Shown here: one piece after another, positions 11,893-24,689 of the stretch
How positions within the stretch are numbered: the stretch's first letter is position 1
Layout of the letters: the number at the start of each line of letters is the position of its first letter
Assembly: GCF_025399195.1 (NCBI RefSeq)
Contig: NW_026252110.1
Location: 236,608-300,607 of the forward strand
From: Umbelopsis ramanniana AG
Lineage: Eukaryota; Mucoromycota; Umbelopsidomycetes; Umbelopsidales; Umbelopsidaceae
Direction: 5' to 3'
Length of the DNA: 64,000 nt
Translations under genes and position numbers: made by a program
The notes under the pieces: model-generated
Told to the model about the DNA's origin: nothing
The model's input: only the letters and a program-made list of their open reading frames with translations
Databases searched by the model: none

Positions 11893-14132
11893 CTACATAA
11901 TGTTCTTCTTTTTGCCTCTAGAAACAGCAGGTCCCCACACCTTGATGGTGCTATCTGCTGAACAACTAGCAAGGATAGGCTCTGTAGGGTGAAAATTCAC
12001 GGCATACACACGATCTGTATGCCCTTCCAGTCTTTGCATCAATTCAGAAGAATTCTGATTAAAAGAAAGCAGATAAGTATACTTCGACGGTAGCAAGCAA
12101 CTGATCTATCGCTCTCACCTCTCCAATATTGTATAAATAAGCATATGGGTCAGCACTTCCAGTAGCTAACAATACACTCTTCTCCTCTGTACGATCAACC
12201 AAAAATTAGCAGTTGTAGAGAGATATATACGAGTGCCTATCAACTTACCAACAGCATTATTCAGTCGACTTGGAATGGATGCATTGTCTTTACATATGAG
12301 AAATAATGATATTAGCCTTAGTAGGCGAAATAAACCAGTCAGCCATAATACATACATTCTTTGCCAGTGTAAAAAGAAGCTTTGATTGGCCAGTTCTTGT
12401 TTTTAAATCCTTTGAGAGTGTGTACAAGGCGCATGTCTGATTTTGGAGGATCCAAACCTCGGTCACATACACGAAGAACTAACAAAATTCAAAGTTAAAT
12501 GGATGCAGCTATTAGCGATTGGTAAGTATCATGTAATTACCATTATCGTAGCTGTTGATCGCCATATATCTCGGTTCATCGTAATCATTCACTGTGATAT
12601 ACCGGGTCAGAATCAATTGATGAGAGCAGAGGACATAATCCAATTGTTACTTACAAGATCTTCGCGTTGCGTCTGTCATCCTCCGGCCAACTGTGATGTG
12701 CGAAATTGGATTGCGACTTTGATCAAAGATAGTCTCTTTGACACATTTCCCTATAGTACCGCTTTAGTTTACGCTCAAAAGCCGTGACAAACAGGGTTTT
12801 TGAACTTACGGGCTCGAACATCCCAAACTTTGACAGCACCTTTAGAATCACCTGTTATGACATGGATTCCGTCCCGCGATACATAAAGACTGTTGATCAT
12901 AGCATCATTCGTTAATTGAACATCAGGGCTGATAGGATGTGACTGAAATTCGTTATTTTCAGGCTGCGTTGATGATGCCGATCTAACATCAATCATTCCT
13001 AGGACGTTCCTAGAGGTACCATAATAGAAAACGTGCGCATCTACACAAAGCATTCGGTTACTATACATCCAGCGCAATATATAAAGCAACGTGGCTCCAA
13101 CTTACTGACGAAATCCCATCCGAGGCATTGCACAAACCCCTTTGTTTCCCAACTTCCTGATAATGTACCCGACTCGATATCCCATGTTTTGCAAGTTGAA
13201 TCATATCCACCGGATAGCAAGGTTGATGAATCGATACTCCATGACAAATCCGATATATTGAGAGAGTGGGATTTGAGGCATAAGATCTTTGTTCAAACAG
13301 CGGTCAATACTAACATCCCATGTTTCGTCCGAGCTTTTCCATCTTTTTCATTTACTCACCTCCTTTTGACCCGATACCGTATCCCATACTCGCACAGTCT
13401 TATCAAAGGAGCCAGAAGCCAGTAGCTTACCGTGCGGAGAGAATTCTACGGAGTACACTGCACCAGTATGACCCTAAGAGGAATTGAATGATGTTATGAT
13501 CTCTGCAGGCGATTATATCCAACCAACCTCCTTTGGCGGGTTTGCGCAAATACACACCTGAAGTTCATACTTGATTTCAAATGTTTTGCTTTCCCGAGTA
13601 GAGCTAGGTGCTAGAGAATGATAAACCAGTTAATGGAGATGCCAACCATCCTTATACTCACAACGTTAAACGTACCTCCATCCACTGTGCCACCTGCTGC
13701 CTCGTGAACTGCTTTGTTGATCAAATCCTGACCTTTGGTAATGACATCTTGAGCTGAGACTTCCGGATCCAAAACATACGGTAAAGATGGATACTGCAAT
13801 CCTCCTTGAGAGATTGTAGACGCGTAATGGGTAGACAAGTCGTATATGCTCTTCTTCAATGTAATGTTCTCTTTCTCCAATGTGTCGACCTTTTGCTTTA
13901 ACTGCTTATTTTCCTTCAGCAACTTCTCTAACTGCTGATCACGATCTGAGCTCGAAGTGAGCGACGATGTCGACAGAGGCGACCCCATGACGGTGGATCC
14001 GGTGCCTAGAGTGGACTGCCTAGGCTTCACAGACTTATCCATTCCGAATCGGGTGAGTTGAAAAATTCCTGAAGAGCCTGGAACAGAGGTGGCCCGACGG
14101 TTTATAGCCACCGCTTGAAAAATGTCCGCCAT
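11893..14132 (-). CDS. WD40-repeat protein with N-terminal coiled coil
   Basis: Scaffold-type beta-propeller; partner unknown. The first exon (14132-13676) encodes [13 protein letters not shown], a Ser/Thr-rich stretch and a Leu/Lys/Glu heptad segment ([20 protein letters not shown]) that should form a coiled coil. Later exons (13610-13558, 13473-13360, 13286-13106, 13040-12810, a 36-nt exon near 12693-12658 and several more down to 11893) encode WD repeats: [62 protein letters not shown] and [19 protein letters not shown]. The protein ends in basic SRGKKKNIM. The start at 14132 is preferred; an upstream in-frame ATG at 14228 would add 32 basic residues. I do not recognise the specific family. 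It lies 107 bp upstream of MSH4 on the same strand. Confidence 0.85.
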
Positions 14133-14390
14133 CGATCTGCAGCGGGTGGCGCTGTATTCAACTTGGTGGCCAAACCTTCTCGAAGCACACACATACTGCC
14201 TCTTCACCCGCACGGCTCGAAAACACAATGCAAAATAATTATTTCACTGGAAAATTCATACTACGCAGTTATATATGATACGCTATGGATACAATCGCGC
14301 AAAAGCAGCGAGAATAGAGAGGTAATAATAAACAAATGGATGGAAAGCACAATACATTGTAAGGCAAAAAATGGAGGAACCTTAGGATGT

Positions 14391-15728
14391 TCATTTTAAT
14401 CCTGAAGTGGATACTTGATGTGACTGAAATTGAGGAGAAACAGAGTTTGGTGGAGTGGGTAAGTAATGGTCAACGTTGGCAGTTGGTGGCCTCTTGTCGC
14501 CAGGTGATGTTAAGGAGGCGTCTAGTAGAGCATCTAGCCTATGAGATGCTGAGAAGCCTTGCGTACTGGATGGGCGATGTTGGTATTTAGTTTCGCTTGT
14601 TCTATGATATGAAGTTTTTTTGTCTTCGCCATCGTCACTATCATGCTGACGATATGTATCTACATTCCTCATACTGTTGAGGTATCGTCCATTTGCCCAT
14701 TTCGGTGAAGTGTCGGTGTTATTTGATGTCATACGTGGTCTGGAGTCAGAATCATTGCCCTTTGCCTTTGAAGAAAGTTTGTTTTGGTATTCATTCTGGG
14801 TAGTTAAATCAGGCGGAGCTTCTTTGAAGGTTGAAGGTGATATCGTTGGGGCTATTTTTGTCATAGCCGTTGGCTCAGCTCTTGCTTGTCGCTTTATCTC
14901 GTCCTCACGAAGACAGTGACTTAAAAGCTGATCTCCGTATTGCTGTAACTCTTCTATCGACACGGATAAATTAAAGCTGTTGAGGTGTAAAAACTCCAGC
15001 TCTAGGGTATTTAATTCAGCAGGTGGAAGACCGCCAACCTACAAAAGGAAATAAGGTTAGCCCGGAAAAAACAGCTCCTCACCCCCATTCCAACCATCCC
15101 GTCACATGATAGAAGTTAAGAAGCGACTAGACCGGTAAGTCTGTGGCTTTCAACAAGAATGAAGAAGCACTACCATCGATGACGATTGCGTTTTGTTAAG
15201 ATGAAATTTTTACCTTGGCGTATCGTGAATTTGTAAAGAAAACATCTGAGAAATACTTGCTACCAACGGTGACCCCAGCAATAATAAGACGATGGATGTT
15301 GAATGAGTCTATCCGAAGGTTGCTGTCGTTACGTGACATACGATCAAAGTATACAAGTAGACTTAAGAACACCTATTGGTAGAAAAGAACGGAGTAGAAG
15401 ATGACATAAAGTTAGCCAAAGCGTACTTTCCGTTGTATGAGGTAAACAAAAACCAAAAAGCTATGACCGCCTAACATCAACATACCTCATTTGCACATGG
15501 GGTGTACTTCAAAATGCGAGATAAATAGGAATGAATATCAATGGTGGGTATAGAACGAGCATGGAAACAGGTGTAAATGGGGCCATTCGGTCGGTCCTTG
15601 TCCAAGTCCGGAGAGGTGGTTTTGCATAGTCTGTCGTTTGTCCGCGTTATCTTCACCAATATATTTGTTAACATCTTTATCGTTTCGGTGGTTGGGAACG
15701 CCGCTAAATCAAAGTGTACAGCGGCCAT
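14391..15728 (-). CDS. Pho80-like cyclin (PCL family)
   Basis: Regulatory subunit for a Pho85-type CDK. Exons 15728-15486, 15372-15214 and 15038-14391 join in phase to 349 aa. The cyclin box spans roughly residues 10-165: SRILKYTPCANEVFLSLLVYFDRM, FNIHRLIIAGVTVGSKYFSD, NSRYAKVGGL and LNTLELEFLHLNSFNL are the standard Pho80-cyclin core (PF08613 type). The C-terminal half is low-complexity, Ser/Thr/Pro- and Asn-rich. Such cyclins report on phosphate, glycogen metabolism or polarity depending on paralogue; which one this is cannot be read from sequence. Its start is 160 bp from the divergent recyclin-1 start, so the two probably share a promoter. Confidence 0.88.
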
Positions 15729-15888
15729 GATGTGGTTTGATGGAATGGAGTAGAGGAGGGATGAGCGGAAACGAAGGCAAGACCGAAAAAAAATGAAAAA
15801 TAAAAATTTGAGACCAGCTTTAGCCCCGCCTGTGTGTTGCCATTATCATCCTGATTTCCGAACATTTTACTCCATCTTTGCACAGTAC
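15729..15888. promoter_or_regulatory. Short bidirectional promoter between cyclin and recyclin-1
   Basis: Only 160 bp separate the two divergent start codons (15728 minus, 15889 plus). If recyclin-1 instead starts at the in-frame ATG at 15793 the gap shrinks to 64 bp, which argues for the downstream start. No clear TATA element seen. Confidence 0.45.
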
Positions 15889-18800
15889 ATGCTGATGGCT
15901 GACGTTACATTGCTATCAGATGAATCACCATCATGTTCAATCCCAACCATCAGCCCTCAAACTTTGAGCGCCTCCCGATTTCTGCCACCTGACACTCTTA
16001 TTCATATCTTCAAATACTTACCAATCTCTGCAACCCGAAATGTAGCTTTATGCAGCCGACGGTTCAAAGTATTGGTATACGATGATGAAATATGGGACGC
16101 CAAACTACGATTGTTAGGAATTGATACGCCAATTACTTTATCGACAGAGCAAAACGAGGTCCAAGGTAGGGTTGCATACCAAGGCAGTTTCTGAACCCGC
16201 CAATAACCCCTGGCCATTATTTTTCTCTGTTTGCTAAATTAGCCCTATCATGATATGTAGCACCAACAACAGGAATAACCAATCTTTCACTCATGGGAAC
16301 CAGCTCAAGCTTATACATCAATAATAAACCCCTCAACGAACTTATACCCGGACTCAAGTTGGACCCTTTCACAGCACGAGCTCGAGCTCGGTCGACAGGG
16401 AAGGCAAGGGAAATATTTAGTCAATTCTATACTCGCCTCTATCCTTTTTATGTCGACCTACGACATGCTTCCGGCGAATCCATGGTTCTTTCCGAATATG
16501 GTTCAGAACCAGAAGAGTGTGGTCGGATACTCAGCAAATTGGTTGGGTTAGGAAAGTGCAAAGTGGTAGATGATTGGAGCCAGGTAAAAACTCCTTTCCC
16601 TCGTCTCACGTCGCGTTGTGTCACGTTCCTTTGTCTAATAGTTACTGTTGGAAGTTGAATGATCAGGTCGAAAAGATATGCAGATATTTCGAGAACGCAT
16701 GCTTGCATGAATTTGAAGTTGCATATGATGATCAAGACGTAGAGCAAATGCAGGCAAGTACCTATTTGGAAGACTGGCTCCATGTATGCAATGTCCTAAT
16801 TTTATGTGTCTGTTTAGCGATATGCGACGGCTTTGGTAGAGCTCAATGGTGGTCAAAGCTGCATTCAGACATTCATACAAAAGCACTCCATGTTTTACGA
16901 TAACCCCTTTCAACCTGATGCCAACTTCAAGTAATTAATCTGTTTATATGTGGTCATTTCAGTGATGATGAGGTATCTAACATTGTGTACTTTGTTCAGG
17001 TCTACTCCACCAAACTTCCAGCCCTTCCAAGAATTTATGAAGGCTATAAGTGAGGAACTCAAGGTTCAAGCGAGTGTAATACATGATGTGTTTCCGCCCA
17101 AAGCCGATGTTTACTATATATTTGCTGATAGAGTGTTTGAGGATGTGGTAAGCATAATTGAGCCAAAAATAAATAGCCTGGAACATACAAGATACTAACG
17201 TTATTTGTTTGCGCTCAGATTGCAGACTATCTCGGTATAGTCCTTGAGCGAGCACGGGCCATCGACTTGCAACTATATCTAAAAGTCATTGCTAGTAGCT
17301 TAGATTCCTGCTTGGGGTTTGTTGATATCTTAACGTCAGAAACGCTACCGTCTCGACTAGAAGACGAACGAGCAAAGAATATCTTATTCAAACTTTTTCT
17401 GCCCCTCATGGACGATTATTTGCACGATGAAATTCAGTATGTAAAACTGGCTTCTGAAAAGTATATAAACAAATGGGTAAGTCATATAAATAGTTCTCTG
17501 CTTTGTCTGCCAGCATATACTAAACTGGATTCCAGAAATCGTCAACGTCAGGCATGCAAGGTGTCTCAAGTTCCACCATTTCGAATCAGAACCGAGAGAG
17601 TTTTAAGCGGAAATATCTTTCAGCGTTCAAAAAGATCGTCTCCGTACCAGTCGAACTTGTTTCATCGGCTGCTACCAGCATTAGTTCACCTTTTCATAGC
17701 AGAGATAGCAAAGGAGGGCACTCTCCAGATGTTTCAATTTCGACCATCACGGTGGCAAATTCAGAACCCACCACTCCGACCGATACTCCATCATCTACAC
17801 CTAGCATCAACGATGAAAAGGACGCCAATCGGCTGTCGACGACACTTATTAATGATGAAGTTGGGGAGAAAAAGAAGACACAGGTTGATAACGTACGAAA
17901 GCGATCCTCCTCGCACACTGGATCACGGCCTAATAGCATGTCGTCTGTGCGGTCGGATAATGAACTGAACAATGCTATGCATGAGCTTGACGCTCTTCAA
18001 CATCTCCTGAGTTTGGAGCTCTGCCTTCAGCTTATTCATGTCAACAAGGATGCTGAGCATCGAGTGCAACGCTTTGTCAAGGTTGGGTTTCCTGGAAGAC
18101 TCAAAACTGATATGTAAGTCAATAAGCCAGAAAGATATCATTCGTATTGGATACTTATCCCTCACTCCCACAGTCAAAAGTGCGCAGAACATGTGTTTAC
18201 AGATTTACTCAAAATAATGGGACCCATGCATATTAAACCTGGGTTTGACAGGTAAGATGGCAATAATTAACAAATACCCATCAACTATGGCTTTGAAAAT
18301 CGGAATTAATCCCGGGTTGCCCTGATATTACAGAGCTGCCACACATTTAGCGAAATATACCCCACAAGAAGATGGCGAAATCCGTGATCGGACCGACGTC
18401 GCTCCACTTGCAGAGTTCTTTGAACTGGTACATATTGCTGATCTGATTCAGCAAATGATTGAAGTCTACTGGAAGGAAGAGATGGTAAGTTAACCTTTGC
18501 GATGTTGAGAATCACTTGTTTAATGGTAATTATATATTCATGCTCTTGTTTTGAAAAGAACAAAATTGTCGATAAACACGATTTCTTGAATGAAGTCAAT
18601 AAGGAGAAAAAGTCATTTGAACGCTTACTAGATGACTGTGTGGCACAGGGCATGGATCAAGGCATTCAGGTAAATGAAACATGCTCATATAGAATAAGTC
18701 TAGGTGATGAAATTGAATTTTAATCTGAATGGGGCATTTGTTGTAGGTCCTCATTGCTCAAGTACAATACATATTAACATCAGAGCAAAAGCCAAGCGAC

Positions 18801-19421
18801 TATAACCCGTCGCCAAATGCTGTGACAGACCTTAAACCCTCCAAGGTAGGCAATTAGATAGGGAAAACAACATGCGTAGCACTGTATCATGGAAAAAATC
18901 AACTAATGAATGCAATGTACCAGGCTTGTAGAGACGCCATTGATTGCTTAAAAACACACACAGAAATGCTCAAGGGATCCGTGGAAAAAGAAACCATGAA
19001 CATATTTTACCAAGAAGTTGGCAAGCGGTTCTACGAGTAAGTATCGAGACAGACTATGGGGATATACGCATAAGCACTCAAGTTTTTTCATTTCCTCAGG
19101 TGTTTATGCAAGCATATTAAGCAACAAACCATCAGTGAGCAAGGAGGGTTCCAAATTATAAGCGATGTCAATGCTTACGACAATTACATCCTTTCGCTCC
19201 GGCAGCGTACCATCACACCCTATTTTGCAGCTCTCAAAGCTCTGGCTAATATTTACATCATATCCAACCCTAGCGATATCAAGGATGTCATCCATGATCT
19301 TGAACGATACCATGGAATCCTCAGGATAGAAGATCTTTTCGAGTTTGCCGCTTGTCGAAGTGACTGGCCTACCATTCGCCGAACGGTACAAAAGGACATG
19401 ACGGACTGTAACATAATGTAG
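15889..19421 (+). CDS. RCY1: Recyclin-1: F-box protein with Sec10-like exocyst domain
   Basis: Yeast Rcy1 is an F-box protein needed for recycling of plasma-membrane proteins through endosomes. Thirteen exons join in phase: 15889-16165, 16261-16583, 16667-16783, 16818-16930, 17000-17147, 17219-17476, 17536-18113, 18174-18251, 18334-18484, 18559-18669, 18747-18845, 18924-19036, 19100-19421, giving 895 aa. The F-box is at about residues 28-70 (FLPPDTLIHIFKYLPISATRNVALCSRRF). The rest matches the Sec10-like domain (FEDVIADYLGIVLERAR, RLLDDCVAQGMDQGIQVLI, NAYDNYILSLRQ). A Ser/Thr-rich insert of about 120 residues sits in exon 7, probably disordered. Exon 3 has an alternative in-frame GC donor at 16753. 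Start at 15889 or two codons later; not decided. Confidence 0.9.
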
Positions 19422-19728
19422 AAATCGCATTTGCTGCTAGTAGAAAGAAGCAAATATTATGACGATGGACGAAATATAGAGTCGAGGAGAGTTTTTTTTT
19501 TTTTTTATGAACCGGAATATGGATCTTGGTTTATTAGATGCACGGGATATATGTTTTTTGGTTTGTAACAGAAAATGTAATATGGGGGTCGAGAGAGAAG
19601 AAAGAGGATATTGCTCATAGAGCGACAGAGACCGAAGAATCGCTTCAAAATGGCCCATGGTGTACAATATGGGGACAATTACAAAATGAGGAGTTGCGAG
19701 AAATATGGAGAGGGGTCTATTTTTTGAT
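19422..19728. other. 3' intergenic region between recyclin-1 and YHM2
   Basis: Convergent 3' ends. Contains a T-run at 19493-19506 and no recognisable gene; likely the two 3' UTRs and terminator signals. Confidence 0.5.
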
Positions 19729-21048
19729 TTAACCAGTCTTGAACTTTGCTCTAAAGTAGTCTCCAGCGGTGACCATGACCAATGTCTGCCACATACTGTA
19801 ATATAACGGAACGGAGATTAGAAACCTTGGGGGAACCCTTTCAATGACCGACCCAACAAACTTACCCAAGACCAATGCGAGGAACCACACCTCTGTAGAA
19901 ACCTTTAATACCGTTGTTCTCATAGATATACTTTGCAGCACTGCTAATGGTCATGTTTTCAGGTCTTCCTACTGCCTTAACTTGACTTTGCATTTCGACG
20001 CGAATAACCTCAATAGGCTGATTCCAGCATGACAAACCACCACCAATGATGGAAGCCATAGCTCTGTCTACAACAGTAGCCTTCTTATGAGCATCGGGAC
20101 TTTCACCATAACGAGCCTTGATAATGGATTCTTGAGCCAATCGAGACAAACCAAAGCGAGAAGCCCAGTTTGTGCACTGACGAACGGCAACAGCATTGAC
20201 ACCTAAACGGCATAAGATTAGATCTTGCACTACACGTGATAACCGGAGACAGTGAGAGCATCACCACTGTGAGAAAGCTTACCCTTATTGATACCACGAA
20301 TACCCTCCTTCTTGAAAATATCGCCAGCGACCTTCCATGTTGACACATCGGCTCCAGCCTTGTGGCGAGTGACTTCGACCGTCTTCATAAAGGTACAGAA
20401 ACCCATGGTAGTATAAGCTTGAGCAATACCACCACCCATACCACCAACGATACCAGCCTAAGGGAAGAGAGCGTACCGTTAGCATGATTACGTCGATAAA
20501 GATAACTGAAGTTGAAAACTCAACACTTACCAGGAAAGGAGAAGCACCATATTCCTTGGCTCTGTACTCAAACTCGGAGGCTGTGAACAAGAGAACAGCT
20601 CCCTTGGTGGAAGCTTCGATCCAAGCCCAGGGGATCAAACCTTGGAAGAAACCAAGAACACCACCACGAGCATAAATGGATGAGAGGGCAGCAGCCATGC
20701 TTTGACCGCGGTTAGCAGCAAGCTGGGTTTTGAGGACTTCAAAAGGTTGACCGAGTGTGGAAACCTCGAACATATTGAGACCTAAGTAAGAGAACAAGAT
20801 AAAAACACGTCAATAACGGAAGCACAAAGAACATATTGTTTATTATTATTCCCCTTTATCTCTCCCATGGTTTGTCGGATGAGCTGGAAGATCATCAGCA
20901 GGTTTTGCGACCTGACCTGACCCGCGGTTGCCACTGAACGTGAGGAGTATGAATACTTACCGGCACCTAGCGCCAAGTTCTGATATGAGACAGCCTTCTT
21001 CTTCGGGGGAGCGGTGGGATCGACGGGGGTTGTGTCAATGATGGCCAT
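19729..21048 (-). CDS. YHM2: Mitochondrial citrate/2-oxoglutarate carrier, Yhm2 type
   Basis: Member of the mitochondrial carrier family; yeast Yhm2 exchanges citrate for 2-oxoglutarate across the inner membrane and supports cytosolic NADPH supply. Exons 21048-20961, 20781-20531, 20457-20283, 20202-19866 and 19795-19729 give 305 aa. Diagnostic Yhm2 strings are visible: [69 protein letters not shown] and [13 protein letters not shown]. It carries the degenerate carrier signatures of this subfamily (GQPFEVLKT in repeat 1, [10 protein letters not shown] in repeat 3). All five exons join without a frame conflict. It converges on recyclin-1 with 307 bp between stops. Confidence 0.95.
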
Positions 21049-21550
21049 GATGATTCAGAAGAGAGAGAGAGGGGTTCAAGAGGAAACCAAAAAAATGGTT
21101 CCACGCTTTGTTGAAATGGAGGCTTGAGGAACCGTGACTGTTACCGGTAGGCCTCCCATATGAGGAAAGTGATCCGCTTGAGCAGAACGTACCTGAGGCA
21201 TTTGATTGGCTGATACAGTCGCGAAGCGTTTCTTTGAAGCTTTGGGGCACCCCAAGCTGCTGGCCCATCTCCGAAGCATTAGCTCAAGGTTCTTCGGCAC
21301 CTATGGCAGAAAAAACATTGCAACATCTTAGAAGCAGTAACCTTAACGTCTTCCTCCTTTATATGATAAAACATGTTCTTTAAGAAAAAATTGTATAAAT
21401 GCGTTTGTTATTCTACACCCAAAAAAAAATTATATTATGCCAGCGAAACAATCATCAGATGTTCGCTATGGTTGTCGAAAAGAAGTATCGTATCTAAAAT
21501 GCTTAATCGGAGAATGCTAAAAATAAAAATTCAGTTCGATTCAGATCAAA

Positions 21551-21976
21551 TCATGGTTCGACATCAATCGAAGTTCCGCCAAAATCTTGCTCTTGTCCTT
21601 CATCCTGGTCTTGATCCATGGTACCTTGCTTCTGCTTACGCTTCCTAACCGCTGTCCATACATGATCGCCACCATGCATTTGTCTCATATGCTCCCACTC
21701 ATCCTGTTCCAAAGGCCGAACATTGACCGTGCCATCTTCTGAAGTGATGCCTTCAGGTGGTAGCTGGCTCACCAGGAAGCCTGATTCATTATCTTCTGCG
21801 GCGTCCATGCCACTAGGGGTATCATTGTTAGCTCTCTTCTTTTTCTTCCGATCCGGTATGGTGACGTGAATTCCAGTCATGAATTGGTTGCCTTGCTGGC
21901 GGGGAACAAACTGAATTCTGCTTGACGGATCAACAATACCGAACGATACCCGGTGTTTCATGGACACCATTAGGAG
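21551..21976 (-). other. In-frame coding-like extension downstream of the SR/Pro-rich gene
   Basis: After the stop TGA at 21979-21977 the same frame stays open for 141 codons to a stop at 21551. The text (starting MVSMKHRVSFGIVDPSSRIQF at 21970) is compositionally coding-like: mixed, acidic/basic, with ESGFLVSQLPPEG and EQDEWEHMRQMHGGDHVW. The stop context reads TGA CTC CTA. It could be a readthrough extension, an exon reached by an intron I could not place in phase (candidate donors before the stop are phase 1, the good acceptors after it are phase 0 or 2), a strain-specific nonsense change or a base error. A separate gene is unlikely, since its ATG lies 6 nt after the stop. I do not recognise the domain. 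Confidence 0.5.
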
Positions 21977-24689
21977 TCAACTTTTTCTACTTGGCCTGCC
22001 GGGAGGTCCCATAGGTCCACCTTGCATAGGCATGGGTTGTTGGCCACCTCCATGCCACGGTGGTGGTCCACCTTGAGGAAACATACCATGAGGCGGTGGA
22101 GGGAATCCCATGTGCGGATGACCCATACCAGGCGATGGAAACGGTCCATGGTGAGACATTGGTCCCATCATATGCGGTGGAGGAGGACCAAAATGCTGCA
22201 TAGGGAACGGATGATGTTGAGGCCCATGCTGAGGTGGTAAATGCTGAGGAGTCATGGAATGAAGTGAACCTGAAGGTTTCCTAAGTATTCCACGGGGCCC
22301 ATCTTTAGACATAGATCCTTCATTCGCCATATTAGGTCGACCTGTATCCTGTTGAGCTTGTTGTGGTGCGTTATTTGCTGGAGCTTGCGGGGGTGGTGGC
22401 GGAGGGGCTTGTTGTGGTGGTTCATGACCCATGCCAAGTTCTGGCAAGCTCATATGAGATGCCATAGCTGGATGCTGCATGCCATGGAAAGGTGGATGCA
22501 TAGGAAAATGAGGTTCAGGCATGGGATAAAAGGATTCATGCATATCTGGCCAATCTGCGAAATGCATATCAGCAGGGTGAGGTGGAGGCATTCTCATGGA
22601 CCCAGACGATCGAGTTCGTCTATGCTTGCGGCTTGAGTTACGAGGTACCGAGTACAATTCTTGTTCATAGTAGTCTTCCGGAGCGTGATGTGAGGAATGG
22701 CGACGAGAACTGGATCGTCTAGATAAGTTGTGGCTTGAATTACGAGAAGGAGCTTGAGACCGATTTTGCGACCGACTTCCACTACGACTTTCATTCCTGC
22801 TTGCTGAACGGCTGCGAGTCCGACTACCACTACGACTTACGTTTCGATTGATACTTCCACTACGGCTTAGCGACCGACGAGATGGCGTTCTTGATCTGGA
22901 TCGTGGGGTAACAAATTCGGGTAGTTCTTCATCAGAATACAATTCACGACCACGGATATCAACGAAATCATATCGGTCGTCATCGTCACGGCGACGGGAA
23001 TACGAGCCAATAAATTCAGGTGAATAGTCGCCAGATAAGTCCGAATCCAAAGAAGGTGGGGTATATGAACGATGGTGGTGTCGTCTTCTTTCATATTCTG
23101 GTTCATATGATCTAGGTCTCTCGTAATGACGTGAAGAAGAGCGCCTAGGCGAAGGGGTATAAAAGAAATCACGGTCATCTTCCTCATCATCTTCATGATA
23201 TGAACGACGACTTCTGCGATATTCACGAGGAGGTTCTTCTTCACTGTACTCGCTGGGTTCATCGACATAATCACTCAACTCTTGTCGTTCACGTCTGGTA
23301 CGGGAAGGCGGAAGAGAGTAGTATTCTCTATCATCTGAGACAGACCCATCTTCAAGGGCTGGGCCAAGTTGATTCGGCTTTGAAGCAGGGCTTAGCATTA
23401 CCAATTCATCTTCTGGCGTATGAGGTCTAGGGTCAATGCCTCCACTCAGAAAGCCGCCACTGGACAAGGCGAGCTGAAGTTGTTCTTGAGTGCGATTAAT
23501 TTGATCCAACATTTCTTGCTCTCGCTTTCGGTGCTGATTCTCTCTTTCCTTCCATTCTTCACGCTCCAATCGGATGGCCGACATTTGTTGCCTAAGATCT
23601 ACTAGCTCCATGTAAGAATGAGCCGGACTAGAATAACCTTGCGAATGGCTTGCTTGATGGCTCGTACTAGGATACGGTGCCGAATTAGGGCCAGAGTTAT
23701 CGCGTACAACGGTAGTTAAAATCGGACTGTTTGGAGTTGGAGGTGATCCGTCTTCAACGGTAGTGGCTGGAGAAATGACACATGAGAGTTAATAAGAATA
23801 CTGATTTTGCAATTTGCCAAATATTGGTTCACAAAAATAAATATGTACCGGTTGGATTCTTGGTGGACGATGCGAGAATTGGACTATCATCGTAGTCTTC
23901 GTCTTCTTCATGGACAAGGGGGAGAGGCTGTTGAAGGGATGGCCGTAACTCCGAGGCGATATTTTTGACAGACACGTTGGAAGACGAAGGAGCAAACATG
24001 CTGGGAGGGGTATGGGGCGGTTCCGCTTGGGGAGCCAACAATGGTTTTTTTTGAGAGAAAACACCCTTCCCTTCTTCGTTGGATGACCTTGATGCCCTTT
24101 CCTGTTGCTGCCATGGGCTCACTCGGTTGGATCTAGGACCTGTAGAGCCTTCATTGTCACTGAATTGCTGTCCCTTGATGGATGCGGTGATGTTATCGGG
24201 ACTAGCATCGAGCTCCGATGAGTCTTCTCGCTCACCCATATACCCCGTACTGGAGGCCGAGCTCCTGCCTGGAGGCAAATGGGTGGAGGTTTCATACACC
24301 GGTCTCCCTTCGCCTTCGATCTCAGTCTTGTCGCCCTCTTCTCCAATAAGAACCTGTTTGGCCGGCGGCACTGCATGTTTCGGTTTCGGCATAGCCAGCG
24401 GCGGAGATCCAGAGTCAACTTTTGCGGGAGGAAGAGGAAGTGTAGAAAGGGGTTTCCCTTTGGGTAGCACCTGCTGCGTTGTATAGTTTTTATTACTATA
24501 AGTTGGCTCCAACCTCGGATAGCCAGAAAAGTCCAGAATGTCCGAGGGCGATTTGGCCCTTGCTGACATGGGCCCAAATTGTGTATAGTGGTCGTTGTCC
24601 ATGGACGAATGGAGATGCGCAGGATCGGCGTTCACGGTGGTTTCAGTCCGCTCCTTTCGCTTATTGCCAAACAGTTTCGCAAGCGGCAT
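21977..24689 (-). CDS. Unknown large disordered protein with SR-rich and Pro/His-rich regions
   Basis: Exons 24689-23849 and 23766-21977 join in phase to 876 aa. The start MPLAKLFGNKRKERTE was chosen over an in-frame ATG at 24830 that would add a hydrophobic stretch read from probable UTR. In order: a Ser/Pro-rich N-terminus with many SP sites (about 1-330), a charged helix MELVDLRQQMSAIRLEREEWKEREN (about 333-380) likely to be a coiled coil, an acidic/Arg-Tyr region, a long RS-dipeptide tract (near 22740-22900), and a Pro/His/Met-rich C-terminus with PPHPADMHFADWP and repeated GPP/PHMG. No catalytic domain recognised. RS-rich text suggests a nuclear or RNA-associated role, but that is inference from composition only. 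Confidence 0.75.

Noticed and set aside
13033-13425. 130-codon plus-strand ORF in the WD40 gene
   Set aside because: Antisense to clear WD-repeat exons and spans their introns.
22022-22636. Long plus-strand ORFs opposite the SR/Pro-rich gene
   Set aside because: Met/Trp/His-rich shadow translation of the Pro/His-rich exon.
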